A stretch of 64,000 nt of DNA from Thermoplasmata archaeon. GTDB lineage: Archaea; Thermoplasmatota; Thermoplasmata; Lutacidiplasmatales; UBA184. Both the position numbers and the translations under genes were made by a program. Shown here one piece after another: positions 32,118-40,304 of the stretch. The notes under the pieces are model-generated. The model was not told where the DNA came from, did no database searches, and saw nothing but the letters and a program-made list of their open reading frames with translations. Positions within the stretch are counted from its first letter, which is position 1. Every line of letters starts with the position of its first letter. The stretch spans positions 119,300 to 183,299 of the forward strand of contig JAKIWL010000003.1 of the NCBI GenBank assembly GCA_022750055.1, written 5' to 3'.

Positions 32118-33071
32118 ATGAGAATCGTAGTCGCGCTCGGCGGAAACGCGCTCGCGCGAGCCGGAGGCAAGGGGAGCTGGTCGGAAGCGGTGGGGCAGAT
32201 GGAGCTCGCGGCCCCCGTGCTCGCCCAGGTCGTCGGTCGAGGCCACGAGCTGATCCTGACCCATGGCAACGGGCCGCAGGTCGGCCGTCTGCTGCGCCAA
32301 GACGAGCTCGCCGAGGGCGAGGTCCCCTTCCTTCCGATCCACGTGCTCGTGGCCGAGAGCGCGGGGCAGATCGGCTACCTGATCCAAGAGGCGCTCGCGC
32401 CGGCTTTGCGGCGGGTGCGGGCGCGGAGGACCGTAGTCCCGTTCGTCTGCCGCATGGAGGTCGCCCCCACGGATCCCGCGTTCCGCCGGCCCACGAAGCC
32501 GGTCGGAAGGTACTATTCGGATTCTGAAGCGCGCCGCCTTCGACGGGACGCGCGTTGGACGATGGCCCTCGACCGCTCCCGCGGAGGCTGGAGACGCCTG
32601 CTACCCTCCCCCCGGCCCCGGCGTTGGCTTGAAGGAAGGACCGTCCGCGACTGGCTCGAGCGCGGCTTCGGGCAGAGCTGCGTACCGGTGGTGACGGGCG
32701 GGGGCGGGGTGCCCGTCGTCGCTCGAGGTCGCGGGCGATACGACGGGGTCGAAGCGGTGATCGACAAGGACCTCGCCGCGGCCTTGGTCGCCCGTCAACT
32801 GAACGCGGATGTGTTGGTGATCGCGACGGATGTGCCCGGAATCGCCCTCGGCTTTCGTTCTGCCTCGCCGGTGTGGCTACGGAAGGCGTCTCTCCGGCAG
32901 CTTGGCGCCGCGGCGACCCGGGGTGAATTCGATCCCGGTTCGATGGGACCCAAGGTCGAGGCGGTGACGGAATTCGTGCGTCGCACCGGCCGAGTCGCGA
33001 TCGTCACCGAGATCAGTTCCCTGGTCCGCGCGCTCGACGGTGGCGCGGGGACGACGGTCAGCCGACTGTAG
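32118..33071 (+). CDS. arcC: carbamate kinase
   Basis: This 317-residue member of the amino acid kinase family interconverts carbamoyl phosphate + ADP with carbamate + ATP. Characteristic motifs are ALGGNAL at the N-terminus, THGNGPQVG, KPVG, VTGGGGVPV, a DKDLAAALVA substrate region and GSMGPKVEA near the end. Length and motif order match carbamate kinase and not the shorter isopentenyl phosphate kinases. No arginine deiminase or ornithine carbamoyltransferase gene is near, so the pathway it serves is not evident. Confidence 0.9.
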   Translation: MRIVVALGGNALARAGGKGSWSEAVGQMELAAPVLAQVVGRGHELILTHGNGPQVGRLLRQDELAEGEVPFLPIHVLVAESAGQIGYLIQEALAPALRRVRARRTVVPFVCRMEVAPTDPAFRRPTKPVGRYYSDSEARRLRRDARWTMALDRSRGGWRRLLPSPRPRRWLEGRTVRDWLERGFGQSCVPVVTGGGGVPVVARGRGRYDGVEAVIDKDLAAALVARQLNADVLVIATDVPGIALGFRSASPVWLRKASLRQLGAAATRGEFDPGSMGPKVEAVTEFVRRTGRVAIVTEISSLVRALDGGAGTTVSRL

Positions 33072-33082
33072 GAGTCACCGAA

Positions 33083-33886
33083 TCAGACCGGTCGGGGCCG
33101 GGTCCGGTCGAGTCGGTGGAGGTCCCGCGCGACGCCGCTTCCGTATTGAAGGGCGACCTTGGGTCGGTCGGCGAGAAGCGTGGGCAGACCGCGATGCCGG
33201 GCCCACGCCCTCTGAAGCGGCTTGGTCAGGTCCTTCGGCCCGATGGGCCCGAGGGGTCGTGCGAGGGCCCAATCGGAAAACGATCTGTCGAGGTAGGGGG
33301 ACCTCAGGTCCTTACCCAAGTCGACCGCGAGTTCCCTCGACCGCGGCCAATCCTCGCTCAGGAGACGGTCCCAATCCCGGCGGCGTCGCTCCTGGAGCGC
33401 AACTCCGTCGAGACTCCGGAAATGGGCATATCCACCAAAGAGCTCGTCCGCGCCCTGGCCCGCGATGACCCGTTCGTTCGTGGCCGCCCGCAGACCTACC
33501 CCCAAGGCGACCTGCACGCTGCGAGCCGGCTCGCGCAGGGGGCCCGTCCGGCTCTCTAACCGGGTCAGCGACTCCTGAAGCTCCCGGTCCGTGAACTCGG
33601 CGACCCGTATCGGGAGGCCGAGCTCGCGGGCGGACAGCGTCGCCGGGAGCAGGTCCCGGCTTCCCGCGTTCCCGACCGTGATCAACTCGACGGGCACGGA
33701 GGACCGCAGGCCGTGCACCACCAAACCGGAGTCCAGCCCGCCCCCAAACAGGATCGACACGGCGGATGCGCCCGAGACCGACCGGGCCAGCGCCGCGTCG
33801 AACCTTCGGTCGAGTTCGCAGAAGTACGCAGCCGGTCCACGCGGATCGGACGGATCGGACCGATCGCAAGGGTGGGGTGCCTGCAT
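33083..33886 (-). CDS. asparagine synthase C-terminal-domain-like ATP pyrophosphatase
   Basis: This is a 267-residue stand-alone ATP-PPase domain like the synthetase half of AsnB. The PP-loop is written FGGGLDSG, with Gly in place of the usual first Ser. GQGADELFGGYAHF and DLRSPYLDRSFSDWA are clearly AsnB-like. The N-terminal glutaminase domain is missing, so it would need free ammonia or another partner. Similar short proteins occur in archaea with no assigned substrate. It ends 11 bases from the convergent end of the carbamate kinase gene. Confidence 0.82.
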   Translation of the reverse strand: MQAPHPCDRSDPSDPRGPAAYFCELDRRFDAALARSVSGASAVSILFGGGLDSGLVVHGLRSSVPVELITVGNAGSRDLLPATLSARELGLPIRVAEFTDRELQESLTRLESRTGPLREPARSVQVALGVGLRAATNERVIAGQGADELFGGYAHFRSLDGVALQERRRRDWDRLLSEDWPRSRELAVDLGKDLRSPYLDRSFSDWALARPLGPIGPKDLTKPLQRAWARHRGLPTLLADRPKVALQYGSGVARDLHRLDRTRPRPV

Positions 33887-34005
33887 CGCCGGATCGGACG
33901 CTGGCGATCCCGCATGAAGAAGCTTTGCCGGCCCCGCGCGGTGCTCCCGAGGGCACCCCGGCTGAAGTAAAAGCTCCCCGAGGACCTGTCCGCTGGAAGA
34001 GACCG

Positions 34006-34602
34006 ATGGAGGTAGTTAGACCCCCAGGGTCACGGCCGTTGCCGGGAGGCGGGCCGCGTAAGGCGGTCTTTGTCGACCGGGACGGAACGCTCAATCCGGA
34101 CCTGAAGTACCTTCGGGAGGCTGAGCGGCTTGAGGTCTACCGGGGCGTCATCGCCGGCATCCGGATCCTGAAGGCCCACGGGTATCTGATCGTCTGCGTG
34201 ACCAACCAATCCGGAGTGGAGCGGGGATTCTACACGGACGCCGATGTAACGCGCATCCACGAGCGGGTGAACCAGATACTCGGCCGGGGTGGAGTCGCCG
34301 TCGACCGCTTCTACTACTGCCCCCACGCACCCGAACACGGATGTGAATGCCGAAAGCCCGGTACGAAGCTCTTCCGGGACGCCGCCAATGACCTGGGGAT
34401 CGCGTGGGCCCGAAGCGCGGTCATCGGCGACCGTGTCCTCGACATCGAGGCCGGAGATCGACTGGGACTGTGTACCGTCCTCGTTCCGTCCCGCGGGCAC
34501 CGAGAGGAGGTGCTTCGTGAGTACCCTGCGAAGGGCCCCGAGCCGGACCTCCTGGCCCCATCGTTCTACGGGGCGGCCGTGCGCATCCTTCACCGCGGAT
34601 AG
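34006..34602 (+). CDS. GmhB-like HAD phosphatase
   Basis: This 198-residue HAD-superfamily phosphatase is of the histidinol-phosphatase/heptose-bisphosphatase (GmhB) type. Motif I is VFVDRDGTLN, motif II lies in VTNQSG, and motif III/IV are KPGTKLF and VIGDRVLDIEAG. The zinc site CPHAPEHGCECRKP is intact. In bacteria GmhB makes ADP-heptose; here it could act on heptose-1,7-bisphosphate or another sugar phosphate for surface glycans. GGAAG lies upstream of the ATG at 34006; the longer ORF-track start overlaps the divergent gene. Confidence 0.9.
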   Translation: MEVVRPPGSRPLPGGGPRKAVFVDRDGTLNPDLKYLREAERLEVYRGVIAGIRILKAHGYLIVCVTNQSGVERGFYTDADVTRIHERVNQILGRGGVAVDRFYYCPHAPEHGCECRKPGTKLFRDAANDLGIAWARSAVIGDRVLDIEAGDRLGLCTVLVPSRGHREEVLREYPAKGPEPDLLAPSFYGAAVRILHRG

Positions 34603-34653
34603 CCTACCGACAGCCTTTCATGCCCCGACCCGACTCCAAGTTGGGGTCCGAGT

Positions 34654-35412
34654 TTGGTCCTCCCGTTCTTAGCTGCTGGCGTTGGCGTTGCGGCGACCGC
34701 TGCGCTTTCGTATGCGTCGGTGCGCGTCGAAGCGCTCACGCCCCCAGCGGGGGGGGTCGCCTTCGCCTTCGGCGCGGTCATCGTGATCCTCGGCGGGTTT
34801 CCGTTCCTCGCCCTCCTCGTCCTGTTCGTGGCGGCGAGCGTCGTGGCGACCCGATACCGGATCCAGGAGAAGGAACAGCGACACGTCCAGGAAGGCCGAA
34901 AGGGGGAACGCGGCGTCTCCAACGTCGTGGCTCACATCCTGGTTCCCACCGCGCTCGTGCTGACGGCCTGGGTCTCGCCGAGCGTTCTCTCGTCGGCCAA
35001 TCTCTCGATCTTGTACTCGAGCGCCCTCGCATTCGGGGCGGCTGACACGTTCGCGAGCGAGTTCGGAGTACTCGCGGGCGGAGCCCGGTCCATCCTTACC
35101 GGTCGGAGGGTCGACGCGGGCACGAATGGCGGAGTGAGCGCGCTCGGAGAGGCCTGGGCGTTGGTCGGCGCGATCACGACGGCCCTGTTCGCCGTCTCGT
35201 TCCTGGTCGCGTTCGGGATGCTCAGCGCTCCTGCCGACCGCCTCATTGCGGTCGCGACGGCGTCGGGCTTCCTCGCATGCCAGGTCGATAGCGTCCTCGG
35301 GGAGGCCCTGGAGAACCGGGGTTACCTCACGAAGGGCGGGACGAATCTCTTGAGCATGGTCTCGAGCGTCTGGATCGCCGGTGGGTTGCTGTTCGCATTC
35401 GGGGTGGCATGA
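34654..35412 (+). CDS. DUF92 / TMEM19 family membrane protein
   Basis: This is a 252-residue protein with about six hydrophobic helices and the family motifs ADTFASEFG, GTNGGVSALGE and CQVDSVLGEALENRG. DUF92 proteins are related to plant phytyl-phosphate kinases and other CTP-dependent lipid kinases, so a polyprenyl phosphate may be its substrate; in archaea this is unproven. The track start is TTG, and no better ATG or GTG precedes it in frame. The stop overlaps the queC start (ATGA). Confidence 0.87.
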   Translation: MVLPFLAAGVGVAATAALSYASVRVEALTPPAGGVAFAFGAVIVILGGFPFLALLVLFVAASVVATRYRIQEKEQRHVQEGRKGERGVSNVVAHILVPTALVLTAWVSPSVLSSANLSILYSSALAFGAADTFASEFGVLAGGARSILTGRRVDAGTNGGVSALGEAWALVGAITTALFAVSFLVAFGMLSAPADRLIAVATASGFLACQVDSVLGEALENRGYLTKGGTNLLSMVSSVWIAGGLLFAFGVA

Positions 35413-36143
35413 GGGGCCGCCGCGTCGCAGAGGGTCCCTCCGTGGTGCTCCTCTCCGGCGGGATGGATTCTGCCACCTGCCTCGCCATCGCCGCTGCTCG
35501 GGGACCCGTCCACGCCCTCTCCGTGCGGTACGGCCAACGCCATGCGAGAGAGTTGGGCGCGGCTCGCGCCCTCGCTCGGTACTACCAAGCTACCGGCCCG
35601 GTGCTCGTCTCGCTTCCGCTCGGACCCCTGCTCGATTCGGACCTCACCAGGCCAGGGAGACGTCTTCCGGTCGGCCGGCCACGGGGTGGCTCGACGATCC
35701 CGACCACCTACGTTCCCGCTCGAAACACCATCCTGCTTTCCGTGGCGCTGGGGTACGCCGAGAGCCATCGAGTCCGGTCGATCTATCTGGGCGTCAACGC
35801 CGTCGACTACTCCGGATATCCGGATTGCCGTCCGGAGTTCCTCACCGCGTTCCGCCACCTGGCCCGACTGGCGACGCGCGAGGGAGTCGAGGGCCGGCCC
35901 ATCCGGATCCTCGCCCCGCTCCTGCGCATGACGAAGGCCGAGATCGTCCGCACTGGGGAACGACTCGGGGTTCCCTGGGCGCTGACCTGGAGCTGCTATG
36001 CGGGCGGCGAACGACCCTGCGGTCGCTGCGACGCGTGTCGGCTGCGAAGAATGGGATTCGCCCAGGCGGGAGTCAAGGACCCGCTCGCATCGGGGAGAGG
36101 GCCGAGATCCCTCCGCACCCCCGCCGCTAGGATACCGGGATGA
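35409..36143 (+). CDS. queC: 7-cyano-7-deazaguanine synthase
   Basis: QueC makes preQ0, the precursor of archaeosine in archaeal tRNA, from 7-carboxy-7-deazaguanine, ATP and ammonia. The PP-loop SGGMDSAT is intact, followed by [12 protein letters not shown] and the C-terminal zinc site [18 protein letters not shown]. The length of 244 residues is typical. It overlaps the DUF92 gene by four bases and overlaps the convergent mscL by 17 bases. No other queuosine/archaeosine genes are seen in the window. Confidence 0.93.
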   Translation: MRGRRVAEGPSVVLLSGGMDSATCLAIAAARGPVHALSVRYGQRHARELGAARALARYYQATGPVLVSLPLGPLLDSDLTRPGRRLPVGRPRGGSTIPTTYVPARNTILLSVALGYAESHRVRSIYLGVNAVDYSGYPDCRPEFLTAFRHLARLATREGVEGRPIRILAPLLRMTKAEIVRTGERLGVPWALTWSCYAGGERPCGRCDACRLRRMGFAQAGVKDPLASGRGPRSLRTPAARIPG

Positions 36144-36543
36144 CGGGCGAGGTGCAGAACGAGCAGCGCTTCGCCTTCAACGGGATCTGAGACAGGCACT
36201 CGGGACATTCCCGGGTGGTCGCAGCGGCGGCCGGTCGGCGGGCCTTCGCCCTCGCGTCCATCTGGGCCACCGGTCGCACCACGAGGAAGAACACGACCGC
36301 CGCGATGATCAGGAAGCTGACCAGCGCGTTGACGAACGCACCGATCTTGAAAACGCTCCCGTTGATGTTCACGCCGATCGAAGAGAAGTCAACGTGTCCG
36401 GGGATCCCGATCAGGGGAGTGATCAAGTCGGCGACCAGGGCCGTCACGACCGCCGTGAATGCGAGGCCGATCACGATTCCGACGGCGATGTCGATGACAT
36501 TGCCCTTGGTGATGAACTCCTTGAATTCCGAAGCGGCCGACAT
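36127..36543 (-). CDS. mscL: large-conductance mechanosensitive channel MscL with C-terminal zinc ribbon
   Basis: This 138-residue channel protein has the MscL N-terminal motif [20 protein letters not shown], two membrane helices and the loop between them. The C-terminus ends in a zinc-ribbon [18 protein letters not shown] in place of the usual cytoplasmic helix bundle. It releases solutes on hypo-osmotic shock; the zinc ribbon may add a cytoplasmic interaction. The ATG at 36543 is used here; a GTG ten codons upstream is possible. A CTTATC-type box lies at about 36585-36593. Confidence 0.92.
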   Translation of the reverse strand: MSAASEFKEFITKGNVIDIAVGIVIGLAFTAVVTALVADLITPLIGIPGHVDFSSIGVNINGSVFKIGAFVNALVSFLIIAAVVFFLVVRPVAQMDARAKARRPAAAATTRECPECLSQIPLKAKRCSFCTSPVIPVS

Positions 36544-36628
36544 CGGCGGTACGTCCGAAGTCGGGTATTCCACCCCGGCTAGATAAGCGTCCGGCGACCG
36601 CGAAGGAGCCCTCCGACCGCAGGCCGGT

Positions 36629-38434
36629 TCACATCCGGTCGAGCGGCGGGACGCCCAGCAGATCGAGGACAGATCCAAGGGTGGTCCGGGACGCGGCCAC
36701 CAACGCGAGCCGACTGGACCGTTCCGATCCGGCCTTCAGCACAGGAACTCCCTGGTAGAACCGGTTGAATGCCTCGGCGAGGTCGTGGGCATACCCCGCG
36801 ACCGCGTGCACGTGGGCGCTGCGCGCTGCATACGCCACGACGCGCGGCCATCGGGCGATCGTCCGGATCAATGCCTGCTCCTCCGGTTGGGCGAGCTCGG
36901 CCCCGCGATACGGGAAGGCCCCGCCGCCGCCCTCCGCCTTTTTCAACAGGCTCGTGGCCCGGACGTACGCGTACTGAACGAATGGGCCCGACCGTCCTTC
37001 GAACGACAGCGCATCCTCCCACCGGAACGCCACGGTCTTGTCCGGCGCGACCCGGAGGATGTGGTACCGGACCGCCCCCGTGGCGACGGCCGTCGCGATC
37101 CGATCCACCTCGTCGTCGGGGCTCTCCGGCCAACGGGTCCGAACTTCCGTGCGGGCGCGGCCGACGGCGTCGTCCAAGAGCGCATCGAGGTAGACGGCCG
37201 TCCCCTTCCGAGTGGACATCCCCCCACCGGACGGGGCCGTCAGGTACTGATAGAGGACGAACTCGGGGCGGCGAGGTTCCCCCATCTCGGTCAGCAGCGC
37301 CTCGAGCGTTCGGGCATGCAGCAGGTGATCCTGGCCGAGCACGTCGATCACGCGCGGGAACCGGGCGAACTTCGACAGATGGTAGGCCAGGTCCCGAGTC
37401 ACGTAGAGGCTCGTCCCGTTCCCGCGCGCGACGATGATCTTCGACGACTCCTTCGGCAAGCCGTAGGTGGCAGCATCGATGGCGAGCGCCCCATTCGGCT
37501 CGTGCGTGGCGTGCGCCGCCTGGCCCAGCCGTTCGAGCACTTTTGGGACGCTTCCATCGACGAGAAAGTCGGACTCCCAGACGAATTCGTCGAATCGCAC
37601 GCCGATCCGGGCGAGCGACGCGACCATCGCGTCGAGCGTCGCCGTTGCGATCTCCCGGTGCCGCGCCGGCGCCCGGCCGACCTCGAGCGACTCGGTGATC
37701 GCGGCGACCTCCGTGGCCGCCTCGGGGTGGGACTTCAGATAGGCGCTCACGGCCGGGTAGGGCTTCCCGAAGTGGAGGTCCGCCCGTTCGTTCGGGTCGT
37801 CCCACCGCGCTCCCGGGATCGACCCACGGATCTCTTCAGGCCACTCGGACGGAGGCTTCGACCAGATCCACGTGATCATCGCCGCCTGCCGGCCAACGTC
37901 GTCGACGTAGTATTGGGTCGTGACGGGGTGACCCGAGGCTCGCAGGACCCGCGCGAGCGTGTCCCCGATGATGCTGTTTCGAATCCGGCCCACGTGCAGC
38001 GGCCCGGTGGGGTTCGCACTGGTGTGCTCGACGCACGCCGCTTCGGCCTGCACGGCCGCGTGGCCGAACCGATCGCCCCCGTCGACGACCTCCTGCAGGG
38101 TCCGGTCGGCAAGCCACGCCCCGTCCACCCCGAAGTTCAGGTACGCCCCCACGGCCTGGACGCGGGCGATCCCCGTCGATGGGGGGAAGCCGGTCGCCAC
38201 GGTCCGAGCGAGCGATTCGGGGGCGAGCCCAGAGTTCTTGGCGGGGCGGTGCAGCGCGATCGCGACGTCCCACTCTGGACCCTCGTTCAGGTCGAGCTCT
38301 CCCCTGACCCATCCTGGATCCGTTGCCGCGCCGGCGTCGTGCAGTCGCTGCTCGAGCACCGGGATCAGGGGGTCCAGGACCGCCCGCCACGGGTCGCCGG
38401 AGACCGGCAGAGCGGGGCCGGCCTTAATCGACAT
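36629..38434 (-). CDS. argS: arginyl-tRNA synthetase
   Basis: This class I aminoacyl-tRNA synthetase has 601 residues. It shows the HIGH-type motif [15 protein letters not shown] and the KMSKS-equivalent [10 protein letters not shown]. The typical N-terminal Add-1 domain is present, and the C-terminal anticodon domain ends [21 protein letters not shown]. It charges tRNA-Arg. The start is ATG, 30-38 bases from a TATA-like motif shared with the divergent ThiI-like gene. Confidence 0.95.
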   Translation of the reverse strand: MSIKAGPALPVSGDPWRAVLDPLIPVLEQRLHDAGAATDPGWVRGELDLNEGPEWDVAIALHRPAKNSGLAPESLARTVATGFPPSTGIARVQAVGAYLNFGVDGAWLADRTLQEVVDGGDRFGHAAVQAEAACVEHTSANPTGPLHVGRIRNSIIGDTLARVLRASGHPVTTQYYVDDVGRQAAMITWIWSKPPSEWPEEIRGSIPGARWDDPNERADLHFGKPYPAVSAYLKSHPEAATEVAAITESLEVGRAPARHREIATATLDAMVASLARIGVRFDEFVWESDFLVDGSVPKVLERLGQAAHATHEPNGALAIDAATYGLPKESSKIIVARGNGTSLYVTRDLAYHLSKFARFPRVIDVLGQDHLLHARTLEALLTEMGEPRRPEFVLYQYLTAPSGGGMSTRKGTAVYLDALLDDAVGRARTEVRTRWPESPDDEVDRIATAVATGAVRYHILRVAPDKTVAFRWEDALSFEGRSGPFVQYAYVRATSLLKKAEGGGGAFPYRGAELAQPEEQALIRTIARWPRVVAYAARSAHVHAVAGYAHDLAEAFNRFYQGVPVLKAGSERSSRLALVAASRTTLGSVLDLLGVPPLDRM

Positions 38435-38435
38435 C

Positions 38436-38472
38436 TCTAAGAGGAATCGCGGAGCGACCGGGCCGACTTAAC
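38436..38472. promoter_or_regulatory. divergent promoters of argS and the ThiI-like gene
   Basis: The 47-base gap has two AT-rich motifs: minus-strand CGTTAAGTC (38464-38472) placed for argS, and plus-strand CTCTAAGA (38436-38443) placed for the ThiI-like gene. Each lies within the initial region of the opposite transcript. Confidence 0.4.
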
Positions 38473-38481
38473 GGTTCCTGC

Positions 38482-39381
38482 ATGACGGCGCTCGTTCTGG
38501 TCCGGTACGGCGAGCTCGCGCTCAAGTCCCCCCCGGTCCGACGCGAATTCGAGCGGACCCTCTCGCGAAATATCCTCGACCAGTTCGCCGCGGTAGGGAT
38601 CGAATGCCGCATCCGGTCCGACCACGGGCACCTCTACGTGGAGGCGGCGGACCCGGGCCCAGCGGTCCGGCTCCTGCGACGGGTCTTCGGCATCACCTCG
38701 GTGAGCGAAGTCCATGCGACTACGAGCGACCGGCCGTCCCTCGAAGAGGCGATCCGTTCGCTCAGCCGTCCGCACCTGTTTCCCGGGGCCCGGTTCGCGA
38801 TCCGGGCCCGTCGTACCGGACAACACCCATACACGAGCCAAGAGTTGGCCCGGGACCTGGGCGGCCGGGTGCTGGAAACCTGGCCGGACCTGGCCCTCCG
38901 CGTCGACCTGACGGAACCCGAGGTCGAGATCTTCGTCGAGGTACGCGGACCGAAAGCCTACCTGTATTTCGACCGGGCGGCCGGCCCGGGGGGTCTTCCG
39001 CTCGGCGTCGCCGGTCGGGTCGTGGCCCTCGTCGACGGGACCCGAGGAGCGCTCGGGGCCTGGCTGATGATGAAGCGCGGCTGCCGATGCGCCTTCGTGA
39101 GCACGGCGGGGGGACATGCGTTCGTCGAGGGCGTCCTACAGCGGTTCGACCCGAAGTCTGTCTCGGCGGCGGCGGTGACGTCCGACGAAGTCTCAGGGTC
39201 CCTGCAGCGGGCCGCGGACTCCTGGGGCGCCGACGGACTCGTTCTCCCGCTGATGGTCGACGACTACCCGGCAGCCCGAGAGCGCTGGTCGGACCGGGTG
39301 GTCTTTTCGCCGACGGTCGGGCTCACGGATGAGGAGGTAGAGGGCCGGTGGCACGGCGTCGTCGAACTCGCCTCACCCTAG
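38482..39381 (+). CDS. ThiI-like THUMP protein with degenerate PP-loop
   Basis: This 299-residue protein has the ThiI layout: an N-terminal ferredoxin-like domain (VRYGELALKSPPVRREFERTL), a THUMP domain to about residue 165, then an ATP-PPase-like domain. In active ThiI the third part begins with an SGGxDS PP-loop. Here the same position reads ALVDGTRGALGAWLMMKRG, where the conserved AWLMMKRG follows but the SGGxDS is gone. ATP-dependent tRNA 4-thiouridine synthesis is therefore doubtful. It may retain RNA binding. ThiI is usually about 380 residues, so it is also short. Confidence 0.82.
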   Translation: MTALVLVRYGELALKSPPVRREFERTLSRNILDQFAAVGIECRIRSDHGHLYVEAADPGPAVRLLRRVFGITSVSEVHATTSDRPSLEEAIRSLSRPHLFPGARFAIRARRTGQHPYTSQELARDLGGRVLETWPDLALRVDLTEPEVEIFVEVRGPKAYLYFDRAAGPGGLPLGVAGRVVALVDGTRGALGAWLMMKRGCRCAFVSTAGGHAFVEGVLQRFDPKSVSAAAVTSDEVSGSLQRAADSWGADGLVLPLMVDDYPAARERWSDRVVFSPTVGLTDEEVEGRWHGVVELASP

Positions 39382-39385
39382 GGGG

Positions 39386-39407
39386 GAGCGGGACCCAGCT
39401 CCCGCTC
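39386..39407 (+). terminator. perfect hairpin after the ThiI-like gene
   Basis: GAGCGGGA and TCCCGCTC form an 8-bp stem with a six-base loop, four bases after the stop codon. No U-tract follows, and archaeal termination does not normally need hairpins, so this is tentative. Confidence 0.3.
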
Positions 39408-39461
39408 GACCGATTGGTGGACCGCGGCCCGCCCGAGGGTCCCGCGACCACGACCCCCACG

Positions 39462-39596
39462 ATGCTTTCGGAGAGCAGTTCCGACGCAGCCATGAACGCG
39501 AGGCGAACCCGATGGCTGGAGGAGCGCGCGAGGTTCGAGAAGGCGAACCCTCGGCCGCGGGCTCGGGAAGCCACGGTGGATGAGGAGACCCGGTAG
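39462..39596 (+). CDS. possible small protein of 44 residues
   Basis: This short, highly charged frame (MLSESSSDAAMNARRTRWLEE at its start) lies between the ThiI-like gene and ribosomal protein LX. In many archaea L39e, L31e and aIF6 stand at this place, but this sequence does not resemble them. Codon use is GC-rich like the neighbours. The 285-base gap otherwise holds only a hairpin and the LX promoter. It could be a spurious ORF. Confidence 0.3.
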   Translation: MLSESSSDAAMNARRTRWLEERARFEKANPRPRAREATVDEETR

Positions 39597-39618
39597 CCTC
39601 TCTTTGCCCCCAGAAGGT

Positions 39619-39626
39619 CTTATCAA
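39619..39626 (+). promoter_or_regulatory. box A of the LX-pfdA-ftsY operon
   Basis: CTTATCAA lies about 45 bases before the LX ATG, leaving a leader of roughly 20 bases. Confidence 0.4.
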
Positions 39627-39666
39627 GCCACCGTCGGTGCCTGGGTCAGCCTCGTTGGGAGACTCC

Positions 39667-39852
39667 ATGCCCCGCTGGTCCGTCCACGGAACGTTCCTTG
39701 CCCGTCGCGCGACCTGGCAATCGTTCACGAAGACCTGTGAGGCCCCGGACGCCAAACAGGCGAGAGAATGGGTCCTCTCGGAGATCGGAGGATGCCATGG
39801 GGTTCGCCGATCTCTCATCCGGGTCGAGTCGGTCGGTGAGGCCGACGCGTGA
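39667..39852 (+). CDS. ribosomal protein LX (L18a/L20a family)
   Basis: This 61-residue protein starts MPRWSVHGTFLARRATWQSF and has the short beta-alpha-beta layout of archaeal ribosomal protein LX (L18Ae). The gene order LX-prefoldin alpha-ftsY is typical of archaea and supports the call. The longer ORF-track start at 39580 lies upstream of the box A and is not used. Its stop overlaps the GTG start of pfdA. Confidence 0.85.
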   Translation: MPRWSVHGTFLARRATWQSFTKTCEAPDAKQAREWVLSEIGGCHGVRRSLIRVESVGEADA

Positions 39853-40304
39853 GCGCATCTTCCGCCCCCTCGGAAGAACAGGTCCAAGAAGACCTCATGC
39901 GGCTCGAAGCCTATCGGAACCAGCTGAACACGCTACTCCAGCAACACCAGTATCTGTCCGCCTCCTTCGGGGACCATCGGAGGGCCCGGGAGACCCTCGA
40001 AGGCCTCGAGGGGGCGAGCGCCGAAGGGGAGTTCCTGATCCCGGTCGGCGGGGAGACCTATCTGAGAGGGTCCGTCGACCGAGGGGCTCACGTCCTGATC
40101 GGACTCGGGTCGGGCGTCGTCTCGGAGATGCCGCGGCCCCAAGCGAGCGAGATGCTCGCCGACCGGATCGCGAAGATCGAGGAGGCTCGCCGGGAGCTCG
40201 AGGTACAGATGAGTGAGTTGGAGACTCGGATCGAGGCGCTATCGCAGCGGCTCGAGGCGATGACCCGCGGCGCGACCCGGACCGACGATGTGGGCGGCGA
40301 TTAG
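39849..40304 (+). CDS. pfdA: prefoldin alpha subunit
   Basis: This is the 151-residue alpha subunit of archaeal prefoldin. Two long helices flank the beta-hairpin pair, with IPVGGETYLRGSV in the centre. The motif EAYRNQLNTLLQQ at the N-terminus is characteristic. It pairs with the beta subunit encoded at 29.9-30.3 kb. The GTG start overlaps LX by four bases, and the last 17 bases overlap the ftsY start. Confidence 0.93.
   Translation: MSASSAPSEEQVQEDLMRLEAYRNQLNTLLQQHQYLSASFGDHRRARETLEGLEGASAEGEFLIPVGGETYLRGSVDRGAHVLIGLGSGVVSEMPRPQASEMLADRIAKIEEARRELEVQMSELETRIEALSQRLEAMTRGATRTDDVGGD

Noticed and set aside
36785-38440. 551-residue plus-strand ORF opposite argS
   Set aside because: Shadow of argS; its translation is low-complexity and shows no domain, whereas argS has all class I motifs.
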